DNA of 64,000 nt from Acinetobacter lwoffii (GCF_024129355.1 NZ_JAMXXP010000006.1:62001-126000), one strand, 5' to 3'. Shown: positions 20,028 to 30,726, counted from the first letter of the stretch. Notes: generated by a model from the letters alone, not told the origin. Numbers and translations: made by a program.

Positions 20028-23000
20028 ATGAAAAATGTAAAGATGAAAAATGACATGACTTCACGTCAGCAAAACTCTGTGATGTCTAAATTTAAAGTGG
20101 CGACTATTTCGGCGACTGTGACGAGTTTGATTTGTGCGAGTTTACCAATTACCTATGCCAGCGATATAGAAATTTATAAAGTACCTGAAGACAGTGTAGG
20201 GAGTACTACGCTGATGATGATGTTGGATACTTCGGGGAGTATGAACTGGACTATGGCTGGTAATACAACTAGTGATGATTCTTTAAGAAGAATCACGATT
20301 TTGAAGAAAGGTTTACTCGATGTACTTCAAGGCACTGCAACCATTAAACGTGTAGAAGATAAAGTCGTGATGGGGTTGGCGGACTTTGGGGGAAATACAG
20401 GGCGCGTTCTATTACCTGCTAAGCCATTGGGCGAGAAGGTTTCTGGAATGGTACAGGATGGTGTATATGTTAAACCACGTTGGCAATCATATAGCAGAAA
20501 CAAAGATGCAAGTGGTAAGGAAAAGAAAACTCTTTGGTATAATACTTGTGATGACTGGGATGAGAATAACTATAACTGTCTAAATTGGTTAGGTGAGACG
20601 ACTAAAAAACCTTCAGATTATACAACCGGTGGCTACAAGTCTGATAAAAATATATCTTGTACATATGGGGATTATAAAGATTGTACCTATATTTGGGAAG
20701 AACCAATAAAGTACCGTGAGAAAACACATCGTGATGAGATGATTACGAAGGTGAAAGGGCTAACGGCTAGTGGAGGGACACCTACCCCTTATGCTTATGC
20801 AGAAGCTGCAGCGTATATGATGGGACAAACAACTGTTGTAGATGATTATACAATGAATGTTCCAGTCTATGCTGTTTATTCTAATTATCCAACTTATAAA
20901 TATAAGTGCAATTCTTGGTATACAAACGGCAGTTGTGCTGACTGGAGTAGTTACTATTCCAATATACCAACGGGTTTAAAATCAAGTAATTGCAGGGTAA
21001 ATGATTATAGTTCTATATGTTACTATGATGATAAACAGTTTAGACATCCAGATAATGATTATAGTGGATTGGCGCAAGGCCAATCAAATGCTGCAGCTTT
21101 TACTAACAATAAATATATTGCTCCTACTTCTATTTCAGGTCAAATGAATAATCAAGCCAAAAAAGAATGTAGTGGTCAGGGTATTTACTTTCTTACAGAT
21201 GGAGAGCCAGAACCAGGTGGTACTGCTCCAGGAACAGATGGGAAAAGTGGGACAGCTTATAATCTTATGGCAAAGAGTTTAGATACTAAAGGAGATGTAT
21301 TTAGTTGTCTTAATAGCCCATTAGGTAAAAGGTTGAATGACACAAATTATGCTTATACGGATAGGTGGGGTAACTATATTACAGGCTATAAAAATCCAAA
21401 TAATGCATGGACATGTATTGGGCGTTATGCGCAAGCTTTATTAGACTCTGGGAAAAATCCTACTGGCTTGAAAATACAGACAGCTGTGGTGGGATTTAGT
21501 GATGGTTTCAGTAAAAATAATAATTTAGATGTGCAAGATGCTAAGGATTGGGGTACGGTTGGAGCTGGTGGTTGGGTTGTTGGTACAAACTCACAAGATG
21601 TTGTAAATAGTATTAATGCTTTTATTACTCAGTTAAATAAAGATATTCCAAGTATGAGTACAGGCTCATCGACTATTCCATTAGATGCCTTGAACCCTGC
21701 AGTTGTACAGCCTTATGCATATTTTCCGCAATTTGAACCAAAAGTAAAACCTGAAGACAAACAGCAAATTTGGTTTGGCAATCTTAAAAAATATTACGTA
21801 CTCAACAATGGGGTGTATTCGAGCAAGACCGTTGCTGATGATAGCACTGTGGTGGTCAAACAAAGTAAGTTACAAGATTTAAATGATATTTGGAACAATC
21901 CAAATATTAGCTACCCAGATGGCGTCGCAATTTTTAAAAAAGGTGGTGTGTTAAATCGTTTATTGTTAGGGACAACGACGACTGCTGATGGGAAAACTGA
22001 AACTGGACGTAAACTACTTACAGATTATGCTTATGATGGCACTTTGGCAGCGGATGAGCGAGTTAAAAAAGATCTGAACTTAGTGCAAGTTAAACATACT
22101 TATACTATTGATAATAAAACTAAAACAGATACAACTTATGCACGTGCCCTCATGGGTCTATTGGGCTATGTTATTTCGAATGATACCAATACAGATGGTT
22201 TAGATTTATCGAATCAAACTGCGACTTTGCGTCAAATGGGGAGTGTTTCTCATTCAAAACCATTACTTATAACTCAATCAGGTAAAGCTGAAGCGACTAA
22301 AGTAGGTGGAAAAGTGGTCATCGATACTACTAATCGTGATGATTATGTGTTGTTTGGAACAACCCAAGGCTTTGTTCAGGTTGTGAATGCGAATACAGGT
22401 GTTGAAAAATTTGCTTTTGTACCCAAAGAAATCATTGAAAACCAATCTGAAACTTTCAAACAAGATGGTGGTAATTTAGCCTCGGGTAAAGATGCGCTCT
22501 ACTATGGCATGGATGGAGAGTGGACAGCGCATACTGCTTATGTAAGTAAGTCTGACGGTACTTTGACCGTTGGAAGTGCGACCCGTAATGTATTGGAAAG
22601 TACAAATAATGAAGTTGAAAGTTTGACCGGCAAGCAATGGGCTTACGGTGGTATGCGTATGGGAGGGCGAAGCTATTATGCACTTGACCTTACAGATATC
22701 GATAAACCTAAAATAAAATTCCACATTGATCCATCGACAGGTACTGTTTATTCACAAGCTAAACCTGCTGGTACGACGTATGCAGCTCTTCAAAAAATGG
22801 GGCAAAGTTGGTCAAAACCGAGTCTTGGTTATGTCAACTGGAAAGGTCAGCGTAAGTTAGTCATGATCGTTGGTGGTGGTTATGATGCTGGCGGTGATGA
22901 TGGGGATGGTTTAAAAGCCAATGGTATTCGTACAGGTTATAAAGGTTATGAAACCTATAATTATAATCAAACAAATGAAATTGGTGCTGGTGTCTATATG

Positions 23001-24038
23001 TTTGATGCAGATACTGGTGATTTATTATGGAATGCAGACTCGACCAGTAATGCCAGTCTTAAATATAGCGTCGTAAGTCAAATTCGAACTGTAGATCGTA
23101 ACAATGATGGAATTATTGACCATCTGTACTTCGGAGACTTGGCGGGCCAGACATTCCGAGCTGATTTTAAAAATGATGGTGATAAAACAGAGTTTAGGAC
23201 ACAAACCACGAAAATGTTAGATTTACATAAAAGTGATGGTACAAGTCCACGTTTTTATACCTTGCCTGTTTTTACTGCGCATAATAGTGCAGGAAGTACG
23301 ACAATGTTTGGTGGCAACACAGTGGTTGTGACTTTTGTATCAGGAAACCAAAGTTCACCTCTACTTGCTACATCAGATTCACCACAGAAAAAAGATCCGA
23401 CGGGTCTTCAGTTTGATGGGGTATATGCAATTTTTGATTATGACGTGTATCCGAGTACATCAGAAGGAAGATATCCAACCAGCCATATTGGAGCGCGAAC
23501 GTTAGGTAGTGTTTCAGTCAATGATACAGCAATGGATAAAACTAAGTTGCGTTATATCAATGGTGCTACAACATCCACAGCGATTAATAAAGATACTGGT
23601 TGGGGTGGATGGTATTATCAATTTGACACTAAAATTGATGGTACAACAAAAAAAGGTGCAAGTGTAATTAAAGGGTTGACTACACCAATTGCTATGGAAG
23701 GGAGTTTATATGTGACACAATTTGATGCATCTGATAATGGAACGACTTCGAGTTGTGGTGCAGGTGTGAAAGGACATAGTTTCTCTCAACGCTTTTGTTT
23801 ACCGAGTGGTGTTTGTCAAGGTGGCGCGATATATATATATAATTTGGGATCAGGTATTGTTACGTTGAATGTCGGTAGTGCAAGTGATCCGAATCAGCGT
23901 AGTCTTGTTGTACCAGATCCAAATGATATTTGCCCAGCTGGAAAAACTTGTACGCCAAATGGAGAGCCTAAATTTATAACGACTGGGGGGTCATTACGTC
24001 TTATTCCAAATCGTTGGTATGAAAAGTACACACAATAA
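20028..24038 (+). CDS. pilY1: PilY1-type pilus tip adhesin
   Basis: 1,336 residues. An N-terminal signal-like segment (to about residue 44) leads into a von Willebrand A-like domain with the metal site DTSGSM at about 67-72, interrupted by long Tyr/Cys-rich insertions (about 155-350). The C-terminal half is the PilY1 beta-propeller (LFGTTQGFVQVVNANTG, GGMRMGGRSYYALDL), with a calcium loop DRNNDGIID near residue 1,022. PilY1 sits at the pilus tip and is involved in adhesion, twitching and mechanosensing. GAGGGG at 20014-20019 fixes the ATG at 20028; a GTG at 20019 is in frame. The insert region is the least conserved-looking part. Confidence 0.93.
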   Translation: MKNVKMKNDMTSRQQNSVMSKFKVATISATVTSLICASLPITYASDIEIYKVPEDSVGSTTLMMMLDTSGSMNWTMAGNTTSDDSLRRITILKKGLLDVLQGTATIKRVEDKVVMGLADFGGNTGRVLLPAKPLGEKVSGMVQDGVYVKPRWQSYSRNKDASGKEKKTLWYNTCDDWDENNYNCLNWLGETTKKPSDYTTGGYKSDKNISCTYGDYKDCTYIWEEPIKYREKTHRDEMITKVKGLTASGGTPTPYAYAEAAAYMMGQTTVVDDYTMNVPVYAVYSNYPTYKYKCNSWYTNGSCADWSSYYSNIPTGLKSSNCRVNDYSSICYYDDKQFRHPDNDYSGLAQGQSNAAAFTNNKYIAPTSISGQMNNQAKKECSGQGIYFLTDGEPEPGGTAPGTDGKSGTAYNLMAKSLDTKGDVFSCLNSPLGKRLNDTNYAYTDRWGNYITGYKNPNNAWTCIGRYAQALLDSGKNPTGLKIQTAVVGFSDGFSKNNNLDVQDAKDWGTVGAGGWVVGTNSQDVVNSINAFITQLNKDIPSMSTGSSTIPLDALNPAVVQPYAYFPQFEPKVKPEDKQQIWFGNLKKYYVLNNGVYSSKTVADDSTVVVKQSKLQDLNDIWNNPNISYPDGVAIFKKGGVLNRLLLGTTTTADGKTETGRKLLTDYAYDGTLAADERVKKDLNLVQVKHTYTIDNKTKTDTTYARALMGLLGYVISNDTNTDGLDLSNQTATLRQMGSVSHSKPLLITQSGKAEATKVGGKVVIDTTNRDDYVLFGTTQGFVQVVNANTGVEKFAFVPKEIIENQSETFKQDGGNLASGKDALYYGMDGEWTAHTAYVSKSDGTLTVGSATRNVLESTNNEVESLTGKQWAYGGMRMGGRSYYALDLTDIDKPKIKFHIDPSTGTVYSQAKPAGTTYAALQKMGQSWSKPSLGYVNWKGQRKLVMIVGGGYDAGGDDGDGLKANGIRTGYKGYETYNYNQTNEIGAGVYMFDADTGDLLWNADSTSNASLKYSVVSQIRTVDRNNDGIIDHLYFGDLAGQTFRADFKNDGDKTEFRTQTTKMLDLHKSDGTSPRFYTLPVFTAHNSAGSTTMFGGNTVVVTFVSGNQSSPLLATSDSPQKKDPTGLQFDGVYAIFDYDVYPSTSEGRYPTSHIGARTLGSVSVNDTAMDKTKLRYINGATTSTAINKDTGWGGWYYQFDTKIDGTTKKGASVIKGLTTPIAMEGSLYVTQFDASDNGTTSSCGAGVKGHSFSQRFCLPSGVCQGGAIYIYNLGSGIVTLNVGSASDPNQRSLVVPDPNDICPAGKTCTPNGEPKFITTGGSLRLIPNRWYEKYTQ

Positions 24039-24051
24039 AGGGGAGTACGTA

Positions 24052-24639
24052 ATGAAAAGTGTTCAGCGAGGTTTTACGCTGATTGAGTTGATGATAGTTG
24101 TAGTAATTGTGGCAATTTTTGCTGCAATTGCTATTCCTAGCTATCAAGCGTATACACGAAAAGCGATTGCGGCAAAAGCACAACAAGAAATACAACTTTT
24201 AGCTGAACAATTAGAGCGACATAAAGGAAAAAATTTTAGTTATTTGAAGTTTGATCCAAGTTATATGTATAAAGATGTGAGTAGTACTGTTGTTGGCTAT
24301 GACGCTACGAAGGCGATGCTGCCTTTACCTCTTGATGCAAATGGAAGCGGTATTCAATATCGAGTCTATCTCCGAGACGGCTCTGATCCGACTAAACTTT
24401 TATCAAACAATAGTGCTTTAGGACAGCAATGGGTGATTTTGGCTGAAGCAAACTCTAAAGTTAACTTAGGTTCAGGTTGTAATAGCTGTAATAGTGTACA
24501 AGAGCAAAACTACAACTTTATTTTAAGTAGTAAAGGTTTACGTTGTAAGACAAAGGGTAAATTAATTGCAAGCGAAACTTTAACAGTTGCCAATATGACA
24601 GCAGCTAAACCTTGTGGGGCGAATAGTGAAGATTGGTAA
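24052..24639 (+). CDS. pilE: Type IV minor pilin PilE, first copy
   Basis: 195 residues. The leader MKSVQRG precedes [35 protein letters not shown] at 24040-24045 is the ribosome binding site. The C-terminal half has the pattern [11 protein letters not shown] and LRCKTKGK with cysteines for a disulfide. PilE is an extra minor pilin in the FimU-PilE operon. It begins 13 bases after pilY1 and overlaps the next pilin by 14 bases. Confidence 0.86.
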   Translation: MKSVQRGFTLIELMIVVVIVAIFAAIAIPSYQAYTRKAIAAKAQQEIQLLAEQLERHKGKNFSYLKFDPSYMYKDVSSTVVGYDATKAMLPLPLDANGSGIQYRVYLRDGSDPTKLLSNNSALGQQWVILAEANSKVNLGSGCNSCNSVQEQNYNFILSSKGLRCKTKGKLIASETLTVANMTAAKPCGANSEDW

Positions 24640-25063
24640 TGGTTTTACTTTAATTGAACTTATGATTGTTGTTGCGATTATTGGTGTTTTAGCTGCCATA
24701 GCTTATCCATCATATGCTGAATATAAAATCCGTACGCAGCGTGTAGATGCTCAAAGTGAAATGCTCTTTATCGCTCAAAGAATGCAAGCGTATAAAGTAA
24801 CGAATGGTACATTTAAAAATGCAACTGTAACTCAGCTATATGGTGGAGCTATTACACCAAAACAGGGGACAGCATTGTATAGTGTAGTGTTTGATCCTGC
24901 ACCTACAGCAACTTCATGGACACTGGTAGCAAAACCTATTTCAGGAACTCAACAACAAGAAAATGGATGGTTATGCTTAAATGATCAAGGGCAGCGCTCT
25001 TGGTCAAAAGGTGTAACAAATTGCAACAACCTATCTGCTGTTTCAAAATGGGATGATAAATAA
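24626..25063 (+). CDS. pilE: Type IV minor pilin PilE-like, second copy (GTG start)
   Basis: 145 residues. I chose GTG at 24626, which gives leader MKIGNG before [28 protein letters not shown], with GGGG 6 bases upstream; a GTG at 24614 would also be in frame. The C-terminal segment [22 protein letters not shown] is of the PilE type. It overlaps the previous pilin by 14 bases, so it is likely made by translational coupling. It closes the minor-pilin operon; the rpsP operon follows after about 140 bases. Confidence 0.83.
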   Translation: MKIGNGFTLIELMIVVAIIGVLAAIAYPSYAEYKIRTQRVDAQSEMLFIAQRMQAYKVTNGTFKNATVTQLYGGAITPKQGTALYSVVFDPAPTATSWTLVAKPISGTQQQENGWLCLNDQGQRSWSKGVTNCNNLSAVSKWDDK

Positions 25064-25201
25064 ATTCAAAACTGCGGATAAATACGTTTTGATCTTTCAT
25101 TCAGGGCAAAGTTCAAGTAAAATACTGCCCTCTATGAAAGGGGTTTGAGCTGTATCGATGGTCGGTACAAGGATAATCCGTAAAAACTATAAGGTTCTAT
25201 C

Positions 25202-25459
25202 ATGGTTGTTATTCGTCTTGCACGCGGTGGTGCTAAAAAACGTCCGTTCTATCAAATCATTGTGACTGATAGCCGTAATGCACGTGACGGTCGTTTCATC
25301 GAACGTATCGGTTTCTTCAACCCTACAGCTCAAGGTAAAGCAGAAAAACTTCGTTTAGATGCTGACCGTTTTGCTCACTGGGTTTCTCAAGGTGCTCAAC
25401 CTTCTGATCGTGTTGCTTCTTTAGCTGCTCAAGCTAAGAAAGCTGCAGTTGCTGCATAA
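25202..25459 (+). CDS. rpsP: 30S ribosomal protein S16
   Basis: 85 residues beginning [19 protein letters not shown], the S16 signature, followed by [14 protein letters not shown]. It is the first gene of the rpsP-rimM-trmD-rplS operon, and the 138 bases upstream probably carry the promoter (TAAAAT-like box near 25115). Codon use is strongly biased, as expected for a ribosomal gene. Confidence 0.98.
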   Translation: MVVIRLARGGAKKRPFYQIIVTDSRNARDGRFIERIGFFNPTAQGKAEKLRLDADRFAHWVSQGAQPSDRVASLAAQAKKAAVAA

Positions 25460-25489
25460 TTTTTATATAAATTAGGTAGTAGCTTGCCC

Positions 25490-26038
25490 ATGACACCAAC
25501 ACAGAATGTTCCCGAAGATCGTATTCAGATTGGACAGTTACGTTCAGCATATGGATTAAATGGGTGGCTCTGGGTCTATTCCAATACAGACCCCATGAGC
25601 AACATATTTGACTATCTGCCTTGGTACATTGAGACCAAAGCAGGTTGGCAAATTGTCGATGTAAAACGTTGGAAACCACATGGTAAAGGCCTGGTTGTTT
25701 CGCTGAAAGGTGTGAGTGATCGCACTGCTGCAGACGAACTGGTTGGCTCCAATGTCTGGATCTCTAAATCGCAACTGCCTCAAGCTGGTGTAGATGAGTA
25801 TTACTGGTCTGATTTAAAAGGTCTAACTGTGTTAGGTCTGGACGATCAGGAGCAAGAAATCAATCTTGGTCAAATTTTTGAGCTGTTTGAAACAGGTGCT
25901 AACGATGTGATGGTGGTTCGCGCAACTGCCGACAGCATCGATGGCGAAGAGCGAATGATTCCATGGCATAAAGATGTGGTGCAACGCGTTGATCTTGAAG
26001 CTGGTCGTATCTACGTCAATTGGGGCGTAGATTACTAA
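25490..26038 (+). CDS. rimM: Ribosome maturation factor RimM
   Basis: 182 residues from ATG 25490; a TTG at 25484 is in frame with slightly better ribosome binding site spacing. The N-terminal RimM domain starts [18 protein letters not shown] and the C-terminal PRC-barrel has [13 protein letters not shown]. RimM helps mature the 3' domain of the 30S subunit and binds S19. Second gene of the rpsP operon. Confidence 0.96.
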   Translation: MTPTQNVPEDRIQIGQLRSAYGLNGWLWVYSNTDPMSNIFDYLPWYIETKAGWQIVDVKRWKPHGKGLVVSLKGVSDRTAADELVGSNVWISKSQLPQAGVDEYYWSDLKGLTVLGLDDQEQEINLGQIFELFETGANDVMVVRATADSIDGEERMIPWHKDVVQRVDLEAGRIYVNWGVDY

Positions 26039-26066
26039 GAATTTTTCGGAAATAAGGGAGTCTGCG

Positions 26067-26801
26067 ATGTTCTTTGCAGTCATTACGCTTTTTCCTGAAA
26101 TGTTTGAAGCGATTACAGCCTATGGTATTAGCGGGCGCGCAGCAAAACGTGAGTTGATGCAAATTCATTGTATCAATCCTCGCGATTATGCGACGGGCAA
26201 CTATAAACGGGTGGATGAACGTCCATTCGGTGGTGGTCCGGGTATGGTGATGATGGCTGAGCCTCTGGCAAAAGCAATCCAGCATGCCAAAGAGCTTGCA
26301 ACGCAAGCGGGTGCAGTTCAGGTTCCTGTGGTGTATATGTCACCGCAAGGACAGACCTTAAACGAAACTGCGGTACAGGATTTTGTCAAATATGATGGAA
26401 TCATTGTACTGTGCGGACGTTATGAAGGCGTCGATGAACGTTTGATCCAACAATATGTTGATCAGGAATGGTCAATTGGAGATTACGTCTTGTCGGGTGG
26501 TGAACTGCCTGCGATGGTTTTATTGGACAGTATTATCCGGAGACTTCCGGGTGCCATGTCTGATGAACAGTCACACGTGCAAGACTCATTTGTGGATGGT
26601 CTGCTAGATTGCCCACAATATACCAAGCCAGATCATTTTGAAGGTTTGGATGTGCCTGAGGTGTTAAAGTCCGGGCATCATGCCAATATTGAAAAATGGC
26701 GGTTTTTGCAGCGATATCAGCGTACACTTGAACGCCGCCCAGAGTTGGTGGAAAAAGTCGAGTTGACCAAGCAGCAGAAAAAATGGCTAAAAGATTTGTA
26801 A
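26067..26801 (+). CDS. trmD: tRNA (guanine-37-N1)-methyltransferase
   Basis: 244 residues. The SPOUT trefoil-knot motifs are visible: [12 protein letters not shown] near 52-63, [14 protein letters not shown] near 112-125 and [11 protein letters not shown] near 138-148. TrmD methylates G37 of tRNAs that read CNN codons and so prevents frameshifting. It follows rimM by 28 bases; AAGGGAG stands upstream. Confidence 0.98.
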   Translation: MFFAVITLFPEMFEAITAYGISGRAAKRELMQIHCINPRDYATGNYKRVDERPFGGGPGMVMMAEPLAKAIQHAKELATQAGAVQVPVVYMSPQGQTLNETAVQDFVKYDGIIVLCGRYEGVDERLIQQYVDQEWSIGDYVLSGGELPAMVLLDSIIRRLPGAMSDEQSHVQDSFVDGLLDCPQYTKPDHFEGLDVPEVLKSGHHANIEKWRFLQRYQRTLERRPELVEKVELTKQQKKWLKDL

Positions 26802-26835
26802 GATATTGATGAGTGATCATTTCTGTCTTCAAGCA

Positions 26836-26900
26836 AGTACTTAAAATTATTTAAGTATTCTTTAATAGGCTCTTTATGGTTGAGATGGTCAACTATAAAG
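26836..26900 (+). promoter_or_regulatory. Structured leader before rplS: two stem-loops
   Basis: Stem 1 pairs 26836-26845 with 26850-26859 around an ATTA loop. Stem 2 pairs 26872-26883 with 26889-26900 around GATGG. Each stem keeps one G-U pair, which points to pairing in RNA rather than a DNA operator. Neither has a U run after it, so they are unlike terminators. Confidence 0.45.
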
Positions 26901-26986
26901 GGAAAGATAATCGGGTGTATGCGCTTTAGCCTCTATACCCAGCGATGATCAGACCTCTTCTGACTCGCACATATTGGAGATACCCC

Positions 26987-27361
26987 ATGAGCGGTAAGCA
27001 TCCTTTAGTTCAAGTAATTGAAAACGCACAATTGAAACAAAACATCCCTGCTTTTGCACCAGGTGATACAGTTATTGTTCAAGTTAAAGTAAAAGAAGGC
27101 GACCGTGAGCGTTTACAGGCGTTCGAAGGCGTTGTAATTGCTAAGAAAAACCGTGGTTTGAACTCTGCGTTCACAGTACGTAAAATTTCTAGCGGTGTTG
27201 GTGTTGAGCGTGTATTCCAAACTCACTCTCCAATCGTTGCTGGTATCGAAGTGAAACGTCGTGGTGACGTTCGTCGTGCTAAACTTTACTACCTACGTGA
27301 ATTGTCTGGTAAAGCTGCACGTATTCGTGAAAAATTACCAGCTCGTAAAACTAAAGCTTAA
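26987..27361 (+). CDS. rplS: 50S ribosomal protein L19
   Basis: 124 residues from ATG 26987, with GGAG upstream; [18 protein letters not shown] is the usual start. Motifs [22 protein letters not shown] and [13 protein letters not shown] identify L19. It is last in the rpsP operon, 185 bases after trmD, a gap that holds two stem-loops. Confidence 0.98.
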   Translation: MSGKHPLVQVIENAQLKQNIPAFAPGDTVIVQVKVKEGDRERLQAFEGVVIAKKNRGLNSAFTVRKISSGVGVERVFQTHSPIVAGIEVKRRGDVRRAKLYYLRELSGKAARIREKLPARKTKA

Positions 27362-27381
27362 TTTTAAGTTTTATACGAGTG

Positions 27382-27410
27382 AAAAAATGCGCCTTTGGGC
27401 GCATTTTTTT
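27382..27410 (+). terminator. Terminator of the rpsP-rplS operon
   Basis: AAATGCGCC and GGGCGCATTT form a perfect stem with a T run after it, 20 bases after the rplS stop. Confidence 0.9.
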
Positions 27411-27431
27411 ATGTCTGGCTATTTTAATAAA

Positions 27432-28411
27432 TCATAAACCTTGCAGTTTTAAACGGTTGGCATGCTGACGATAGGCAGCAACTGGATCAGGCGCAAAGGT
27501 ACCTTTAATGCCAAACAACAAGTTGATTTCATCCAGATGATTCCACGGGTAATCATCACGAATCGTTTTACCAAATTTGGCACTACATACCGACACAATT
27601 CCATCATTTGCGCCAGCCTTGCTCGCAGAAAGTAGATCCAAGGCTTTCATGGCGGCATCGCTGACATCTAGGGGATTGGTCACGGGTTGATTCCCGTCAT
27701 TGAATACAGTGCAATGCCTTGGTCTGTATATTTGCCTTCACCACATGGGCTCAGCGAAAGCCCGAGTTTAAAGCGTTGGTTAAATTCGGCTGTGCCTTCA
27801 ATCGACGTGCTGTGTCCTGCTGCCAGAGTATTATGTGGGAAAGCTTGACTGTCTAAGCCTTGTGCCCACATGATGACGTTGCCAAAACTGCTGATCAGGG
27901 TATTGAGCAGTTCAGATGTTCCGGTTTGATTAGCAAGTCGCATGACATCAGAGGCGACAATGGTGCCTTGGTTGGCACCCCCCACAGTCATCACGGAGGC
28001 TACATGTTGCGGTATCACCCCGGCTGCATAACGCACGCTATGCGCACCATGACTATGACCAATTAAATTCAGTTTTTTGGCGCCGGTGATTGCCATGACT
28101 TCTTTCAGTTGCTCCACATATTGTTCACCTCTGATTTCGCTGGAATTGAAAGGTGAGATGCGGGTGGCAAAGGCAGTTGAACCGTTACGGGCTAAATCTG
28201 GCAAAATTTGATACCAATAATCCATGCCTAAGGCATCAAAACCAATTCGATTAAAGCCGACCATGCCATGTGCAAATACAATCGGGTATTGTATTTTTGC
28301 ATAATTGGACACGACAAATCTGGATTCTGCTTGCTGCAAATTGGAAGCCTGCACATATTGGCCCGCAAATAACACGCAGCATAAGGTTATAAAATGCGTT
28401 CTAATTTTCAT
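27432..28411 (-). pseudogene. Secreted triacylglycerol lipase, frameshifted
   Basis: Third lipase of the cluster. The first frame (start 28411) has a signal peptide (MKIRTHFITLCCVLF), the oxyanion region IVFAHGMVGF and the nucleophile motif GHSHGA, then stops at TGA 27680-27682 right after MTGINP. The next frame continues with VTNPLDVSDAAMKALD and carries the catalytic Asp (ANDGIVS) and His (NHLDEIN) and the shared end ANRLKLQGL. The intact neighbour reads GIGQVTNPLD across this point, so one base is missing near 27683. As written, the catalytic triad is split over two frames. A sequencing error is possible. Confidence 0.85.
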
Positions 28412-28480
28412 AAAGTTCCATTTTGGCGGTTTAAAAATTAGAAAATCCCTGTGCATTGGGATGACAGGGATGAGATTGAA

Positions 28481-29449
28481 TTACAGGCCTTGCAATTTGA
28501 GCCGGTTGGCATGCTGGCGATAAACATCGACTGGGTCTGGAGCAAAGATATTTTTTAATCCGAGGAACTGGTTCACTTCATCCAGATGGTTCCAGTTGTA
28601 GTTATCCCGAATGGTTTTACCGAATTTGGCACTACAGCGGGAGACCAGACCATCATTTTCCTTGCCGCCATCAATGAGTAGAGCTGTAACTGTCAAGGCT
28701 GAATCAGGATCGAGCGGATTGGTGACTTGACCTATACCGGTAAATGAATAATGACGAATATCACCGTCTTTTTCCTTACCTTCACCGCAGGCGGTGGTTG
28801 GCATACCGAGCGGATATTTCTGGTTGAATTGAGCGGATCCTGCCAGGGTCAGGCTGCTACCACCGGCCAGAGAATCATGCGGGAAACTGTTCGGATCCAA
28901 CCCCTGTGCCCAGGTGATGGCCTTAGACACCAGGTTGATACCACCGACTAAAGGCCCTTGTATCGGTGTACCTTCTGCTTGCAGGATCAGGTCTCCAACC
29001 GGGGAGCCCTTATGCGGAGCACCGACAGAAGTCAGGGAAGCGACTATTCCATTCCCTGCACCTGCGACATAACGAATGGTCGGGCCGCCATGGGAATGAC
29101 CGATCAGATTGACTTTCTTTGCACCGGTAATGGCCAGAATTTCATTTACCTGCTCTAAAAGTTGCTCACCCCGAATTTCCGATGAGTTAAAAGGCGAGAC
29201 ACGTGTTGCCCAGACATTGCCGCCATTACGCGCCAGATCCGGTAAAATCTGATACCAGTAATCCAGTCCAAACTGATCAGTACCGATCCGAATAAAGCCC
29301 GCCATGCCATGTGCAAAAACAATTGGATATTTGGTTTTCGCATAGCTGGAACTGGCTTTTGCAGTGACCTGACTGGCTTGGGTGGATGCCTGAGTACTGA
29401 GACATGTACCCACTAGCAGTAGACCAGTGATTAGTACTCCACATTTCAT
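28481..29449 (-). CDS. Secreted triacylglycerol lipase (family I)
   Basis: 322 residues from ATG 29449; ATG 29452 is equally possible. A signal peptide (VLITGLLLVGTCLSTQA) leads into the alpha/beta-hydrolase. The oxyanion-hole segment IVFAHGMAGF, the nucleophile motif GHSHGG and the catalytic Asp and His (ENDGLVS, NHLDEVN) are all present, as are the two cysteines of a disulfide (TTACGEG, SRCSAK). It would be secreted, probably by the type II system after folding by the foldase encoded at 31122-32150. It is the middle of three homologous lipase genes. Confidence 0.92.
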   Translation of the reverse strand: MKCGVLITGLLLVGTCLSTQASTQASQVTAKASSSYAKTKYPIVFAHGMAGFIRIGTDQFGLDYWYQILPDLARNGGNVWATRVSPFNSSEIRGEQLLEQVNEILAITGAKKVNLIGHSHGGPTIRYVAGAGNGIVASLTSVGAPHKGSPVGDLILQAEGTPIQGPLVGGINLVSKAITWAQGLDPNSFPHDSLAGGSSLTLAGSAQFNQKYPLGMPTTACGEGKEKDGDIRHYSFTGIGQVTNPLDPDSALTVTALLIDGGKENDGLVSRCSAKFGKTIRDNYNWNHLDEVNQFLGLKNIFAPDPVDVYRQHANRLKLQGL

Positions 29450-29715
29450 CATATTTTCCTCACTTTGTTGTTTTAACCGGATGATCCTCATCCCGTTGTG
29501 CAAAGTTCCCTTATTGCAGGAACTCAGTTTTCTATGCTGTTACGGTTATAAAGGTGCTACTTGATTAAAAAATAAGGGTCAGCCAATCGGGAAACCCACA
29601 GCAAAAACTTAAGTGATCTGTTATTTTTCTATTACAGCTTTCAGATCACGGTAAGCCAAATAAAAAAAGAATCAGAAAAAAAGCCTATATTTCACTGGAA
29701 ATATAGGCACTCGCG

Positions 29716-30726
29716 TTATAAGCCCTGTAATTTGAGCCGGTTGGCGTGCTGGCGATAGAGCGCAACCGGATCTGGTGCAAACATTCCTTTCAGACCAAAC
29801 ATCATATTGGCCAGATCAGTATGGTTAAGTTTGTACTGGTCATTGATGACTTTACCCATGAACGCGCTACAACGTGACACCATGCCATCATTGTCTTTAT
29901 TACCATACGATAAAGGGCCTAACTGCATCAGGATCGTATCAATATCCAGAGCATTGGTGGCTTGGGCTACGCCTGTCCAGGAATAGTAATGAATGCCTTT
30001 ACTGTCTTTCTGTTTTAAATTTTTATTACAGTTTTCGGTGGAAGCCAGTACACCATCTTTCACCATTTGCTGTGCCACGGTGGCATTAAAGGTATTTGAA
30101 CCGGTCTGGGTCAAGGATTTCATGGAAGCATCAAAATCAATTTCCAGTTCGGGCTTCAACTGGCCCAGCGCAATTAATGGTCCAACAATATAATCACCTA
30201 GAATGTTGAAGGCAGTATGGCTCAGGCTATTGTTCTGGATATCATCTGCGACTTTGGAACCGTGGTAGGTGCCTGCCACGCCGGTAATCGAAGCGATATA
30301 CTGCGGTTGGGTCGCTGCAACATAGAGTACCGTCGGCCCACCATGGGAATGACCAATCAAGTTCAGTTTTTTCTTGCCGGTAATAGCCAGAACATCTTCA
30401 ACCTGATGAATCAGTTGTTCACCGCGGTGCATCGTTGTGTTTGCCGGAGACAATTGTGCAGCAAATACGGTCGAACCATTACGAGCCATATCCGGCAGAA
30501 TCTGATACCAGTAATCCAGTCCGATACTATCGGTACCAATGCGTGACCAGCCTAGCCAGCCATGTACCATCAAGATCGGATATTTGGTTTTGGCATAATC
30601 GGACTTGGTCTTTTCGATGACTTGTGTGGCACTTGCCGCTGCCTGGGTTTGTGCAGCAAAGCTTAAGCCCAAAGCCGCTGCTAAAGTCACAGTCAGTAAC
30701 TGTGCTGTCTTGTTGAAAGTACGCAT
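29716..30726 (-). CDS. Secreted triacylglycerol lipase (family I)
   Basis: 336 residues. Signal peptide to about residue 29 (SFAAQTQA), then ILMVHGWLGWSRIG, nucleophile motif GHSHGG, Asp in NDGMVS and His in NHTDLAN. Cysteines in STENCNK and SRCSAF would form the disulfide. It ends ANRLKLQGL like its two neighbours. A ribosome binding site AGGGACGG lies before the ATG. It is nearest to the foldase gene, so it is the most likely main client. Middle part differs most from the other two lipases (IQNNSLSHTAFNIL, IALGQLKPELEIDF). Confidence 0.93.
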   Translation of the reverse strand: MRTFNKTAQLLTVTLAAALGLSFAAQTQAAASATQVIEKTKSDYAKTKYPILMVHGWLGWSRIGTDSIGLDYWYQILPDMARNGSTVFAAQLSPANTTMHRGEQLIHQVEDVLAITGKKKLNLIGHSHGGPTVLYVAATQPQYIASITGVAGTYHGSKVADDIQNNSLSHTAFNILGDYIVGPLIALGQLKPELEIDFDASMKSLTQTGSNTFNATVAQQMVKDGVLASTENCNKNLKQKDSKGIHYYSWTGVAQATNALDIDTILMQLGPLSYGNKDNDGMVSRCSAFMGKVINDQYKLNHTDLANMMFGLKGMFAPDPVALYRQHANRLKLQGL

